A program made the position numbers and the translations under genes. From Telopea speciosissima (Eukaryota; Streptophyta; Magnoliopsida; Proteales; Proteaceae): a DNA stretch of 64,000 nt. Each line of letters begins with the position of its first letter. The stretch's first letter is position 1. The DNA lies in the NCBI RefSeq assembly GCF_018873765.1, contig NC_057918.1, positions 66,878,871-66,942,870 on the forward strand, read 5' to 3'. The notes beneath the pieces were generated by a model. It saw only the letters and a program-made list of their open reading frames with translations, ran no database searches and was not told the origin of the DNA. Shown here one piece after another: positions 45,901 to 57,425 of the stretch.

Positions 45901-47976
45901 TTTTTTTTTTTTTTAGTAAATCAAGATTTTGTTGAATAAAACGAGAGGGAGCCAAGGCATCCAGATTACATATATCTTGAAGCTAGGGAATGGAGTTCGG
46001 CCAGACTGACCTACTCGTTAAGGTCAGGGCCTTCCGGGCTAGGAAGTCCGCAGCATTGTTGGACTCCGTAGAAATTTGAGTAAAGGAACATTCGTCAAAG
46101 CATGAAGCTAAGATATGGATGCCCTGAATAACTCGATACAAATAAAGGGGGTGACTGAGTAGTATTTGTGATGAAGTTGATGAGGTCAAGGTTATCCAAC
46201 TCCACTTGCAACCTATCAAAACATTCGCCAGCATACTAAACGCCTCTCAATGCTAATGTTTCCCAGTTAGAATATCCGGGAATAGAGTTGGATCAGAAAA
46301 TGCTAGCCAACAATGTCCAGAGTGGTCACGAACAATGATACCCAAGCCTCCTAAATTCGATGCCATCTGTCTGGAAGCATAGCAATTTAATTTAAGGAGG
46401 TGCGGAGGAGGGGGAGTCCATGGTGGAACTGTTGGAGTAGCAGAAATAGAGTGGGGCTCTTCAGCTGGGACCAAGGAAGCCATGAATTCCGCATGGGCCA
46501 TTTGGGTTGAGTTAATTACCTCCATTGGACTCCAGGATTTGTTCACATAGACCATGTCTTTTCGAGCTATCCAAAGCTTCCAACGAATAAACGAAGCCAG
46601 GCTACAAGCATTGCAAATCACTTTCTTTCCTCCATGATGGATATTATCCCAGCTTTCAATCCATCGGTGTACTTTAGGATCATTTTTTGGAGGAGGAATG
46701 AAAGAAAGTGAACTATCGAACTAGATCGCCTTCGCAAAATCACAGCCCAGGAAGATGTGATCTGTGGTTTCCACATCTGCACCGCATCTAAGACATGATT
46801 TATCCACCTTGATTTGCCGACGGTCCAGAGCTTCCCTAGACGCCAGTCGCCTAGCACATATCCTCCATAGCAGATTTTTAATCTTCGGCAAGGTTTGACA
46901 GTTCCAAAATTTCCTCCACAAAACATCGGGAATCTGCTCGTTGAGATATGGGTTGAAGATGCGTCGTTGTCCAACTCTGTTTGAGAGGCAATATTTGAGA
47001 GGTTATGGTATGCCGATTTCACCGAAAAGACCCCATTTTCGGCTGCCCCCTATATTAAGGTATCTTGAGATTGAAAGAGGCTCAAGGGAATAGCTTTGAT
47101 GGCATTTATGCCTTCTGGATGGAAGAAATGGTTAAGAATATCAAGCTTTCAAGTTCTGTTTTCTTCATCAATAAGGTCAGCCACACCATCCAAATCACAA
47201 TCTGCCGGTTTTGGGTGTCTAACTTTGAAACCCTTAACAGATGGTAACCAACAATCTTCTCAGATGTTTATCGATGAACCATCTCCCACTCTCCATATCA
47301 ATCCTGCAGTCAAGGCTTTCCTACCTTCAAGTAAACTTCTCCATGCCCAAGATGGTTGAGGGCCTAATGGAGCCTCCAGAAAGCTAGAATTAGGAAAGTA
47401 GATGCTCTTTAGGAACAGGGCCCAAAGGGACTGAGGTTGAGACCATAACTGCTAGGCAACTTTTGCGAGGAGAACTTGATTATGGAGAGACGAGTTTCTG
47501 AAGCCCAACCTTTGTCTCTTTAGAATCCCCCCTTCTTTGCTGCCCCAACAAAAATCAGCTCCTATTGTGCGAAGATTTTTATGAATAGACTTTGGGATCT
47601 TGAAATGAGAGCCGACAAAATTTGGCATAGCCGAAGCCACAGATTTTAATAAAACCTCCCTACCCGAATGATTGAGAAGCTTATATTTCTAGCTTTGAAT
47701 TCGGTTAGAAACCTTGTCATTAATATCTTTGAAGACTTGAACCTTTGACACACAGAACTCCACGGGCAAACTGAGATATTTAGAGGGACCATCTTCGAAA
47801 GGAATCTTTAGGATTTTAGAGAACCATCGCTTAAACCTTGGATGAGTGTTTGGGCTGAAAATAATACTAGACTTCTTAAGATTGATGGCTTGACTGGAAG
47901 CGTCACAATAGAGGTCCAGACATGCTTTGAGATGGAACATTTCATTCAACCTGAATTCCGAAAAGAGTAGGCAAAT
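45901..47976 (-). mobile_element. L1-type LINE with RNase H, 5' truncated
   Basis: 2.08 kb on the minus strand, ending in an A-tail (T-run at 45901-45915). Direct repeats CCTGTCATATGA (45889-45900) and CCTGTCATGTGA (47977-47988) flank it, 11 of 12 matching. Reading down from 47976: ICLLFSEFRLNEMFHLKACL (just past the RT FADD site), INLKKSSIIFSPNT, GADFCWGSKEGG, then the zf-RVT block LPKIKNLLWRICARRLASRE and CLRCGADVETTDHIFLGC, and a plant-LINE RNase H ending SNNAADFLARKAL. Stops and shifts break it. The truncation point beside the RT catalytic site and the duplications fit target-primed insertion. Confidence 0.9.
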
Positions 47977-49129
47977 CCTGTCATGTGATGGTAAATGTAT
48001 TTAAATTGGACAAGTTTCTTAGTTTGCATGCACACATAAAAATTTTGGCAAATAAATTCCTATTTAATTTTTCTAAAACAAATGATGGTATTTTGCTAAA
48101 ATGATTAATTAGACAATTGTCACCCATGGATGACTCTACCTTTTTTTTGTTTTTGTTTTGCCAAAGTTGACTCCACCCGCGTGGTTTCGTGCATGGTACG
48201 CATGGTATCGGATCAGGTATCAATTACCTGCAAAACTGATACAATATCGATATGCTGTCAGCACAGATCGATCATATCGAACAAGTTTACACTTGATTTT
48301 CTCTAAAAAATGCTTTTTAAAAAAAAATTGTTTTATCCCTTGTTCATACCATTTTATCGATACGGTATCTGGATCGATGACTTGTGATATTGATACATAT
48401 CATCTGATATGGATGATACCATAGCGATACCTCAAACCATGTCTACATACCCAACAGAGGGACCATCTTCGAAAGGAATCTTTAGGATTTTAGAGAACCA
48501 TCGCTTAAACCTTGGATGAGTGTTTGGGCTGAAAATAATACTAGACTTCTTAAGATTGATGGGTTGACTGGAAGCGTCACAATAGAGGTCCAAACATGCT
48601 TTGAGATGGAACATTTCATTCAACCTGAATTCCGAAAAGAGTAAGCAAATCCTGTCATGTGATGGTAAATGTATTTAAATTGGACAAGTTTCTTAGTTTG
48701 CAAGCACACATAAAAATTTTGGCAAATAAATTCCTATTTAATTTTTCTAAAACAAATGATGGTATTTTGCTAAAATGATTAATTAGACAATTGTCACCCA
48801 TGGATGACTCTACCTTTTTTTTGTTTTTGTTTTGCCAAAGTTGACTCCACCCGCGTGGTTTCGTGCATGGTACGCATGGTATCGGACCAGGTATCAGTTA
48901 CCTGCAAAACTGATACAACATCGATATGCTGTCAGCACAGATCGATCATATCGAACAGGTTTACACTTGATTTTCTCTAAAAAATGCTTTTTAAAAAAAA
49001 ATTGTTTTATCCCTTGTTCATACCATTTTATCGATACGGTATCTGGATCGATGACTTGTGATATTGATACATATCATCTGATATGAATGATACCATAGCG
49101 ATACCTCAAACCATGCCTACATACCCAAC
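47782..49129. repeat. 674 bp tandem duplication, two copies
   Basis: Copy one 47782-48455 and copy two 48456-49129 have equal length and differ at about ten bases. Each holds the 5' end of the LINE (AGAGGGACCATCTTCG to the target duplication), about 190 bp of flank, and a GTATCG-type MITE-like stretch running from CATGGTACGCATGGTATCGG to GCGATACCTCAAACCATG. The duplication is therefore younger than the LINE insertion. Confidence 0.95.
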
Positions 49130-49908
49130 AGTTGTTCCCCCCCCCTCCCCCCTCCCTTCCTTCACTTAACTAATGTAGGATGCAATTTTATAGCACTTCA
49201 TAGGTGGGCTTCTCTAACCCGGCTTGTTCAGAGAACCCTCTCACAATAAGAGAGATAAAGAAAAAGAAAAGAGTTTTCTATCTAGGAGTGTAGACTAAGC
49301 CAACACTCCATGAGTCTATCTCTCTCCTCCTCAAAACAAGAGGGCAGATGTATGTTTTCATATGAGGAAGAACGAGATAGACTCATGATAGTGTTTGCAT
49401 AGGCCACATTGTCACGGCCGTTTCATCCAGATTTGATCGCATACCTACAGTTTTGGGATAGGTGGGGCTTGAGATTAGTGCCTTGAGGCTTACTCGTAAC
49501 ATCGCTTGCTAATGAGTATCGCACGGACACCCAATTAAGTAGTTCTGTGACACCATTCCCGGACAGGATTCTTTTTAACTTCTGCCACAAATAAATGAGA
49601 AGACAAACCTTTAGTCGCACATTTTTTACAGCCACTGTTCACAAGTCACAAGACTCAAACAACTGCTTCAATTGTTACTTTTTTCAGGTTTTTTTTTTCC
49701 TTCGTACTGTAAGAATTTCGCATGAAATTGTAAAAAAGTTATTGGCAAGGTGACTACGGAACTGTGGATTCTCTCTTCTCTCCTCTCTATCCCTTTAAAA
49801 GGTTAGAAGAAACGAACAGTGAATGGCTGTCCTACTTACACACCACAGACCTCACCAATCGAATCTCCAACCTCTACGATTGCAGTTCTTTCCACTTTCC
49901 TCTCTCCA

Positions 49909-52727
49909 ATGGCGACGCTACAGTCCCTTGCATTATCTTCTCCGGTTTCTCATTGTTCACAGCAACGATGCGCTCCTTCAGGTTATATTCTCCTCTTTGT
50001 GCATTCTGACAAATAGTTCTTTCTTATTTGCTTGTATCTCAGTTTAGGGAAACAGCAAATGTAAAGAGCAAAAAAGTATTTATGGGTTTGTGTATACTTA
50101 CTGAGTTTTGGCTATAGAATCAGTTAATTCGGTAAATGGTATAATGCTTGATGCTTCGCGAAAGATTCCTTTTTAAATAAATAAAAATTCCCTCTTTTTG
50201 ATAATTCTGTGAAAATTAGGGGCTTAAATATATCTCGGATCCTCGGGCCTCGGTTGTCATCGCTTGTGATAATGTAGATCTGTTTCAGGGAGTGCAGAGG
50301 ACCAGATGAGTGTATGTTAATGAACGTAGAAGGGTGGAAGGAATTTTGCTTTACTTGAAATGGGCTCTTCATGTTCTTTACCTTTCTATATTTGTAACCT
50401 TTGATGTTGTTCAATTGGGTTAGAAGATAATGTTTTGTTTCAGTTGGAAATTAAGATAGAGAAGTATTGCTTGATTACATATGAGATTTTCAGGGTCATG
50501 GTTTAAAATGAAATAAATGATCAGGAAACAGATGAAGAGAAAACCTTTGTGTGTGTGCAAAAACATGGTATTTGTACTGGTATCACCCTGGACCCTTATA
50601 CAAGCCCCAATTATATCCGTTTTGAGCCGATTCTTAATTGAAACTGAAACTTAAAAACTTATAGATTATTACAACCCCTTACACAGTGTTAGGAAACTAC
50701 TTCAGTGGGAGCTGTCAAAATCCTGTTGCCCTATGTTTAGGAACCAAGGTTTTTAGAATTTTAAAATTTAAATTTAAAGCCTTTTTTCAACCTGAAATTA
50801 AGGAAAAGAAGAAAAATAAAAAGAAATTCAGAACTCTAAGTTGTTTAATTGACTTAAGATTCTTCTCCACTGGTAATATGTTATTGCAAATTGAGGTTGG
50901 TTTATTTATTCTTAATAATTCAAAAATTGCTGCTCCTCCCAGCTGCTCAAGACCATTGAAGTTGAATTTCCTACATAAAGTTTTATTCCTTTCTTTTCAT
51001 ATTTGGTATGATCTTCTATATCTAATGTACCAAAGAATTTTCATTGAATGTCCATTTACATATCCATGAGGGTGGGCCTTGGTGCAATGGTAAAGGTTGC
51101 TCCATTGTGATCAAGTGGTCATGGGTTCGAGTCTGGAAACAGCCTCTCTATGAAAACAGGGATAAGTCTGCATGCATTATGACCCTCCCCAGACCCTGCA
51201 GTGGCTGGAGCCTCGTGCACAGGGTATGCCCTTTGTCCATTTACATACCCAAAGAGCACCAACGTCGTACAACTACTTCTAATGGCTGAATTTCTTCTTC
51301 TACATTATCTTTTCCCTTTTTAAATTATGTTTGCATTTGAGGATAAATGTAACTTGATGATTTGAGAAATAATTTCAATTAATAATATTTCTTTGTCTCT
51401 TTACGAGATGTGGGAGAGATATTCTGAACAAGTTTTGGTGGCTCTTCTGGAGAGGTGTGAGGGAATTATAAAATCTGAATAAGTTTTGCTGGGGCAGGTT
51501 GAATACCTAATCAATACATCAGTTGATTTTATTTTCTCCTTTTCCATTTCCATGGATTTTCTTTCATAATGATTCAACTTATGTCATATGGTGCATAAAT
51601 TCATGAACCTCAAATATACGTAAGGGGAGTTTTCTGTAAGAAGCTTATCTTTGTGGAACTCTATAATTTATGTAACCGATGTTTGTTAAAAATATGACTT
51701 CATAAGGGAGTCATATGGGATGAATTCTTACTTTCACTGTTACTTAATACATCATGAACAACATTTTTGTATTCTCGATCAGTTCAAGTCCTATGGCATG
51801 TACATATATAGGTGATTGTTATTTATCTAAGCAAGGCCCCTTTGTCTCTCCATGTGTTTTTCCCTCTTTAGAAATTTGTTGAGATTATGCAGGGAATTTA
51901 GCCTCTCATAAAACTCCAAGCAGTAGCATATTTTTCTTGCTGATAAATGGCCGAGCGACAATATATGCACTTCCTGAAGATCTATGTTCTTTCAGTTTCT
52001 ATATATTTATTTTTTTGGGTATGTCATACTTGTGCTGGTCATTTGTGTGCAGCCTTTCAACCTTGGTAACATGGTTTTCTGAGAGCTTATGAAACTAAAC
52101 TACATATGCTTTTGTATGATCCTTGAGAAATTACATCAGAAAACTTGGGGAAAAGGAACTTGTAGCAGTCTAGGTTTTGTCGCATATGTAGTGTAATGAA
52201 AGCTCCAGATGTTTCAAGCAAATACAAGAACTATTCATGCTCTATGTGCAGGCTTGATATCTTTACTTTCGGTAGTACGTCGGAGTGCATGTTCATCATT
52301 CAATGGAAAATCATTGCAACTATCTCGTCCACGGTGGGAATCATTAAGAGTAAATTCTCAAATACCTAGGCCAATAACAATGATGGTCAAGCCAACAATT
52401 CAGTTCATCCAAGGAACTGATGAGCAGACAATACCGGATGTAAGGCTAACCAAATCAAGAGATGGTACAAATGGTATGGCGATATTTTCTTTTGAACAAC
52501 CCTCTGTATTTGATGCCTCAGGGGAACTTGGTGACATCACAGGTTTTTACATGATTGATGAGGAAGGAGTTATTCAGTCAGTTGATGTCAGTGCGAAGTT
52601 TGTTAATGGAAAACCTGCAAGAATAGAAGCAAAATATGTGATGCGGAATCCTCGGGAGTGGGATAGGTTCATGAGATTCATGGAGCGCTACTCTAATGAG
52701 AATGGCTTGCAGTTCATCAAGAAATGA
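49909..52727 (+). CDS. PSB28: PSB28, photosystem II assembly protein, chloroplast precursor
   Basis: Two exons, 49909-49981 and 52252-52727, joined across a 2.27 kb GT-AG intron to give 182 residues. The start MATLQSLALSSPVSHCSQQR is a Ser-rich, basic transit peptide extending to about residue 66 (LRVNSQIPRPIT). The mature part begins MMVKPTIQFIQGTDEQTIPD, followed by RLTKSRDGTNGMA, the GFYMIDEEGVIQS strand, and REWDRFMRFMERYSNENGLQ near the end. This is the plant Psb28 sequence, nearly identical to the Arabidopsis mature protein as I recall it. Psb28 binds the CP47/D1-D2 side of photosystem II intermediates at the thylakoid stroma face during assembly and repair. The gene is intact. The intron contains a SINE. 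Confidence 0.96.
51067..51234 (+). mobile_element. Au-type SINE in the PSB28 intron
   Basis: 168 bp: GGGTGGGCCTTGGTGCAATG with the A box, GGTTCGAGTCTGG as B box, AACAGCCTCT, GACCCTCCCCAGACCC, AGCCTCGTGCACAGGG and a CCCTTT end. These are the consensus landmarks of the plant Au SINE. Flanking direct repeats GTCCATTTACATATCCA (51050-51066) and GTCCATTTACATACCCA (51235-51251) match at 16 of 17. Pol III-derived head, LINE-type duplication. Confidence 0.93.
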
Positions 52728-53853
52728 GGCAATGTACATCCTTCCCCACCCTGCTTTCTTCCAATTTCATATGTCATTATGTAACATTTTGTAATTAGGC
52801 TATCTGATACTTGATAAGCTTAATGACACTTGATTTGTTCAATTACTATATGCCCCTCTAGCTCTGATGGGCTTTGCCGTGTTTCGTTACTCTTCAGTTC
52901 CTTCTTTTCAAAACATGATTCCATGTTTACAGGACAATACAAGCCAAATTGATCTTATCACTTTCTGTAATCACTGGGTTGAATATCCGGATAAGAGCAT
53001 AAATAGTCAACCAAAAAACTCTATCCTAGGTTGTTGGGTTCTGCAAGCTGAATGCCTTTATGACCAAATTTTATTTGCATTCTAAGATGTAAAATAAGCC
53101 GTGGGCTAGCCTCATTTTGGAGTTTAATGGGAGAGATGCCTTTTTGAGGTCACCCGTATTTACTGTTTCAGAATATACCATTTTAACTAAATAAATATCA
53201 GCTGAACTGTAGAAGAAGAATTCAACATGGTAGATTGCCGATATTCGAAACAGGTGTGTTGATTTCCTTGTGGCTTGCTTGCATTTGCACTTCCATTTTT
53301 TTTTTGTGAGAAATATAGTGAACATATATTATTAAATGGAGAATAGAAAATATTTTCACAATTTGCTTTTTCCAAAATGTTGTTAATTTCAGAAATATTT
53401 CTGCAACGGACTGGGAATGAAGATCTCAGCTATAGTAGATTGCTGATACTGAAAATCATGTTTACCAGTTGGGTCTCTCTCTCCTCATTGGCGCTTCTTT
53501 CTTTTGATATGCAAATTTAGTTATTATCTCTTAATGGAGATACAAAAATATTGGTGATGGTTCAGTGTAAGGGTGGTTTAGGGGACCTTATAATCTTATG
53601 TATATGAGTTCATTCACTTGCAGGACTATTACAGCAGAAGAAGGAAAGTTTACTTGAACCTCAAATTGTCATATTTAATCAAAATGAACCGGAATATATT
53701 ATCTGAAACTCTAAATAATAATCATTCCACTCTTTATCCAAAGATAAAGTAAGTTTCAGTTGTATATTTTCTACCTTAATTCCCTCTACTAGAGCAGACA
53801 ATTAACTCAGATAAACTTTTGAGATGAAGACAACAATACTTGAACTTCTAGTG
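52728..53853. other. Intergenic, convergent gene ends, nothing recognised
   Basis: 1.1 kb between the 3' ends of PSB28 and the subtilase. AT-rich, with AATAAA-like signals and a short repeat of TAGATTGC-GATA-type text near 53229 and 53437. No coding signal. Confidence 0.65.
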
Positions 53854-56163
53854 CTACTGTATCATATCCGCCCAAGTCACTGAAATTGGGCTCCTTACCC
53901 TGTAATGACTACTCTGAGTGTGCACCCATGTCAAATGTCCTTCAACAAAGGTCACCTTCTGTGTTTTTGTTATTGTCTTCCATGATACAAGCCAGATGCT
54001 GTATGCCAAACTTTGATATACATTATTGAATGTTAGATGTTGTGGCGTGACTTTTACTGTAACTCCTTCAGGTGCCACAACTTCCACTGAGTATGTAGAA
54101 TTTGGGAGGCCAACATTTGTTAGTCGCCTTTTAATCTTCATGCCCATCCTCCCTGTCTTGAAAATCGCAGAAATAGAGGGGTAGTTGAGGCTGAAACCCC
54201 TGTTCTTGGCTAGGACTTCACGGCAACTCACATTCCTGTGAGTTATTGTGAATATCTCTGAACTTGAGTATCCGAGAGTGCAGAGATGAATAATATACTC
54301 ACTTGGCCTGATGTCATAAACCAACCCAGGATCAGTTGCTCTTTCAGGGTTTACATGTCCAGCTCCAATTGCAAAGACCCCTGCAGGGTTTGCACCATCC
54401 ATGATTGGCTGACCGTAATGGTCAGTGACATCAGCCGTTGTCATAATTGCAGATTTAACTGCAGCTGGGCTCCACACAGGGTGGTGAGAGCGAATTAGAG
54501 CAGCAATTCCACTGACATGGGGACAAGCCATGGAAGTCCCTGACATGACAGTGAAATTAACTCTTCTAGAATCTTCTGGAAGGCCGGTGGGACCCAAATT
54601 TTGCGGCCAGGCAGCGACGATGTTTACTCCAGGAGCTATAATGTCTGGCTTGAGGATTGAAGGGTTGGTTAAACTGGGTCCTCTTGATGAAAACAATGCT
54701 ACTGCTGGTGCTCTAGATCTTCCAATGACTGTTCCTCCAAATTCAATCTGAGCTGTGGGTCTTCTTGTGGAGTTTATGTAACTCTTTAAGCGTATAGACT
54801 CTGCATACCCAATCAATGTTGCAGGCAAGACATGAGCATCAACAGAATCCTCCTCCTGGTTGATTGCTGTATTTGCCAGTATCATTGCAGCACCACCTGA
54901 TTCCTTAACAGTTTGGCCCTTTTCAGCTCTGCCGTTGACACCACGATCGCAGACCACCATTTTCCCATGGATTCTGGCTCTTGGAAGGGAGCCTCTGGAG
55001 CAGAGTTTGCTTCCCTTGTCCCCATCAGTAACATACACAAGCTCGAGTTCTTTCCCAGCATTTGGCAACTGGTTTCCAGGGTACATTGATTCACCGTAGA
55101 GAATTTGGCCATTCCCCATGCGAACTCCAGCTGGGAATCTCCTGTCAAGTGTGCTGGCACCAACAGTAGTGATCCAAGGAGCTTCATTGGCAACTGAGTT
55201 TGGGATTGGACCATTGTTTCCTGCTGCGCAGACAACCATAATGCCCCTTTCCGTTGCTCTGTAACTTCCTATTGCGATGCTGTCATCATAAAGTGGAATG
55301 GGGAAGCCGCCTAGGGAGAGGGAGAGGATCTCAACTCCATCTCTGATAGCATCATCCATTGCAGCGAGAATGTCAGAGCTGTAACAGCCATTGAGCCAGC
55401 AAACCTTGTACATGGCAACATGGGCACCAGGAGCTATACCCCGGGCCTCTCCAGCACCATTTCCTAGTACATTTGCATTGGGTACGGAAACTCCTGCAGC
55501 AGTTGATGAAGTATGGGTTCCATGACCATGTGTATCGCGGGGGGATACATATTCCACAGGAGCTGGTAATCTAGAAGTGGCTGAAGATGCACGTTGCCCT
55601 TTACTATAAAACCGTGCTCCAATGAGCTTACGGTTACAATTGGAAGAATTGAAATCCTGTCCTTCCTGGCAGATCCCTCTCCACTTCTTGGGCACTGGAG
55701 GCATTTGATCGTCACTGAAGCTCGGGCTTTCAGGCCAAACTCCAGTATCAAGTACACCTATTATTGTTCCACGGCCGAAGCCAGGGTGCAACCAAGCGTC
55801 CTTCCTCGTGGTGCCTAGTCCTAAGAACTTGTAAGAGTAAGTGGTGTATATTTGGAGGCAATGGTCAGGTCTAACTGCAATTACATTCTGCATGTTTCGC
55901 AAGGTTTCCAGCTCAATTTGTGAGAGACGAGCTGCGAAACCTTCCATAGATGAATGGTAAGAGTAAAGAAGGCGAGAAGATGGGCTATCTTTGGAGGCAA
56001 TGGTTCGGTCAAGGAACGAGAGATGCCAATCGAGCCTCGTGTTGAAGGCAGAGTTGATCATTCCATGTGGGTGTAGTTGGATTATGTAGGTTTGGAGGTT
56101 GTAGGCATGAAGTGAAAACAAAGACACGAAAAAGGTGAAAGAGAAGACTACTTTGGCTTCCAT
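53854..56163 (-). CDS. Subtilisin-like serine protease, SBT1.2/SDD1 type
   Basis: A single uninterrupted frame of 769 residues. Signal peptide at residues 1-20 (VVFSFTFFVSLFSLHA). I9 propeptide about 25-108 (QTYIIQLHPHG to AVRPDHCLQI). Catalytic domain with Asp139 in GVLDTGVWPES, His214 in DTHGHGTHTSSTAAG, oxyanion Asn316 in AAGNNGP and Ser544 in SGTSMACPHVSG. A PA insert lies at about 370-465, and a C-terminal Fn3-like domain ends near RVRSPISVTW. Length and intronless form are usual for plant SBT1. The stretch LSLSLGGFPIPLYDDSIAIG and overall match are closest to Arabidopsis SBT1.2 (SDD1), which limits stomatal density from the apoplast. All catalytic residues are present, so activity is expected. 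Orthology to SDD1 rather than a paralogue is inference. An AT-rich TTAAATACC lies about 75 bp upstream of the ATG. Confidence 0.95.
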   Translation of the reverse strand: MEAKVVFSFTFFVSLFSLHAYNLQTYIIQLHPHGMINSAFNTRLDWHLSFLDRTIASKDSPSSRLLYSYHSSMEGFAARLSQIELETLRNMQNVIAVRPDHCLQIYTTYSYKFLGLGTTRKDAWLHPGFGRGTIIGVLDTGVWPESPSFSDDQMPPVPKKWRGICQEGQDFNSSNCNRKLIGARFYSKGQRASSATSRLPAPVEYVSPRDTHGHGTHTSSTAAGVSVPNANVLGNGAGEARGIAPGAHVAMYKVCWLNGCYSSDILAAMDDAIRDGVEILSLSLGGFPIPLYDDSIAIGSYRATERGIMVVCAAGNNGPIPNSVANEAPWITTVGASTLDRRFPAGVRMGNGQILYGESMYPGNQLPNAGKELELVYVTDGDKGSKLCSRGSLPRARIHGKMVVCDRGVNGRAEKGQTVKESGGAAMILANTAINQEEDSVDAHVLPATLIGYAESIRLKSYINSTRRPTAQIEFGGTVIGRSRAPAVALFSSRGPSLTNPSILKPDIIAPGVNIVAAWPQNLGPTGLPEDSRRVNFTVMSGTSMACPHVSGIAALIRSHHPVWSPAAVKSAIMTTADVTDHYGQPIMDGANPAGVFAIGAGHVNPERATDPGLVYDIRPSEYIIHLCTLGYSSSEIFTITHRNVSCREVLAKNRGFSLNYPSISAIFKTGRMGMKIKRRLTNVGLPNSTYSVEVVAPEGVTVKVTPQHLTFNNVYQSLAYSIWLVSWKTITKTQKVTFVEGHLTWVHTQSSHYRVRSPISVTWADMIQ

Positions 56164-57059
56164 TGAAAGAGAGACAAAAAGGGGAGAATTTTGTGTTGTT
56201 TGCTTTATGTTTCATGTCTTCTGTGAATGAGCTCTGAGTGGGTATTTAAGATGGGTAGCTGAGAATTTGAAAATGGGTTCTTAGAAGCAGTTCTGAGAGA
56301 GAAGAGGAAACTCGTGATGTTCAAGGGCTCTCTTCTCCATCACGGGTATCCTTTGTTGAGGAGAAATTGTTCTTAGAGAGGAGCTGAAGTACTTTAGGCT
56401 TGTCTTCACGAGATGGTTTGGTTGGATTTTATTGCATTTTCATGGTTTTTTCTTATTTTTTTTTTATAAATATTTTGGTTGTTACATTTAAATTCCATGA
56501 ATCTTTGTTGGATACACTTTTATTCTCTATGAAAGTGAAGGAATTTAATAAAAGGGTCTCTCCTCTTTAAATGCTCTGTTTCATGTCAAAGCTCCACCAT
56601 CTTCATTGACTCACGTTCGTACTCTGCCATCTAATGGCTCCTTTCCACGTGCAGCTCGTGGTTGGCAGCCTAAGCTAGCCCGTTACATGCCTTTATTTTT
56701 CACCGTTAGATAACATCATGGTCCAATCGAAGGGTTACATGGAAACAATTAGGAAATGGACCCCACCCCATCCCAATTATAGTGGTGATGATCCACAAAA
56801 TCATACGATGGGACGGGAAATTTTGGGTAAATAACATCTGAGCTGCCCCATGTTTAAGATAAGGATGCTTGAGGTGCCTCGGGTTTGAAAAACGACATTT
56901 AGGGTACCTTGTGAACTATTTTTGCTGACAAATCAAAGACATTTCTAATTTTATCTCTCCACTTCATCATCTACCTTTACCTTCTTCTCACCCTCGGCCC
57001 CCACCCCATCTGTACAGCCCGCCCCATCCTCTATAAAACTTTTTTTTTTGGGTTAACAA

Positions 57060-57425
57060 TTTATGGAATGACGGATTATTATCGAATAATTATCACCTCC
57101 AATTCGTGGGTGTCTCCAATTGGACCAGGATCCTCTGCAGTACCGCTAGGAGTGCGATACACATCCTGCGGCACAACAGAGGTCACGTGGCACACATGGC
57201 ACACATGGCCTATGCTGTGCCGTAGGATTTGCACCGCACACCCGACTATACTGCAGAGGATTTTTATCCCCTCCAGTTCCTCCAATTCCTCTAATAGGGG
57301 GAGTGGACCCCACCTTGGGCAGTGTTTTCGGGTAGGGGTAGGGTGTTCATTTCCGTCCCCTTGTGAAGAATTGGAGGAATTGGAGGGGGCAGCAAATTGG
57401 AAGGGATAAGGATCCCGAATTACTG
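57060..57425. repeat. Inverted-repeat-rich stretch, probable MITE
   Basis: CCTCCAATTC near 57100 pairs with GAATTGGAGG near 57368. GATCCTCTGCAGTA near 57130 pairs with TACTGCAGAGGAT near 57250. Borders not determined. Confidence 0.5.

Larger units (their letters stand above)
43506..49908. other. Intergenic TH2 to PSB28, transposon-derived
   Basis: Contents: a short inverted repeat (44478-44656), shuffled Tourist-like pieces near 44340-44470 and 45380-45490, a LINE (45901-47976) and a 674 bp tandem duplication (47782-49129). Sequence around 43960-44180 resembles a degraded GTATTG/CGATAC repeat. No other gene seen. Confidence 0.65.

Noticed and set aside
51067-51140. Apparent tRNA gene (A and B boxes)
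   Set aside because: No foldable acceptor stem or anticodon arm is evident. The downstream body, CCCTTT end and 17 bp flanking repeats identify a SINE.
54286-55099. Plus-strand open frames opposite the subtilase
   Set aside because: Shadows of the GC-richer coding strand. The minus-strand subtilase explains them.
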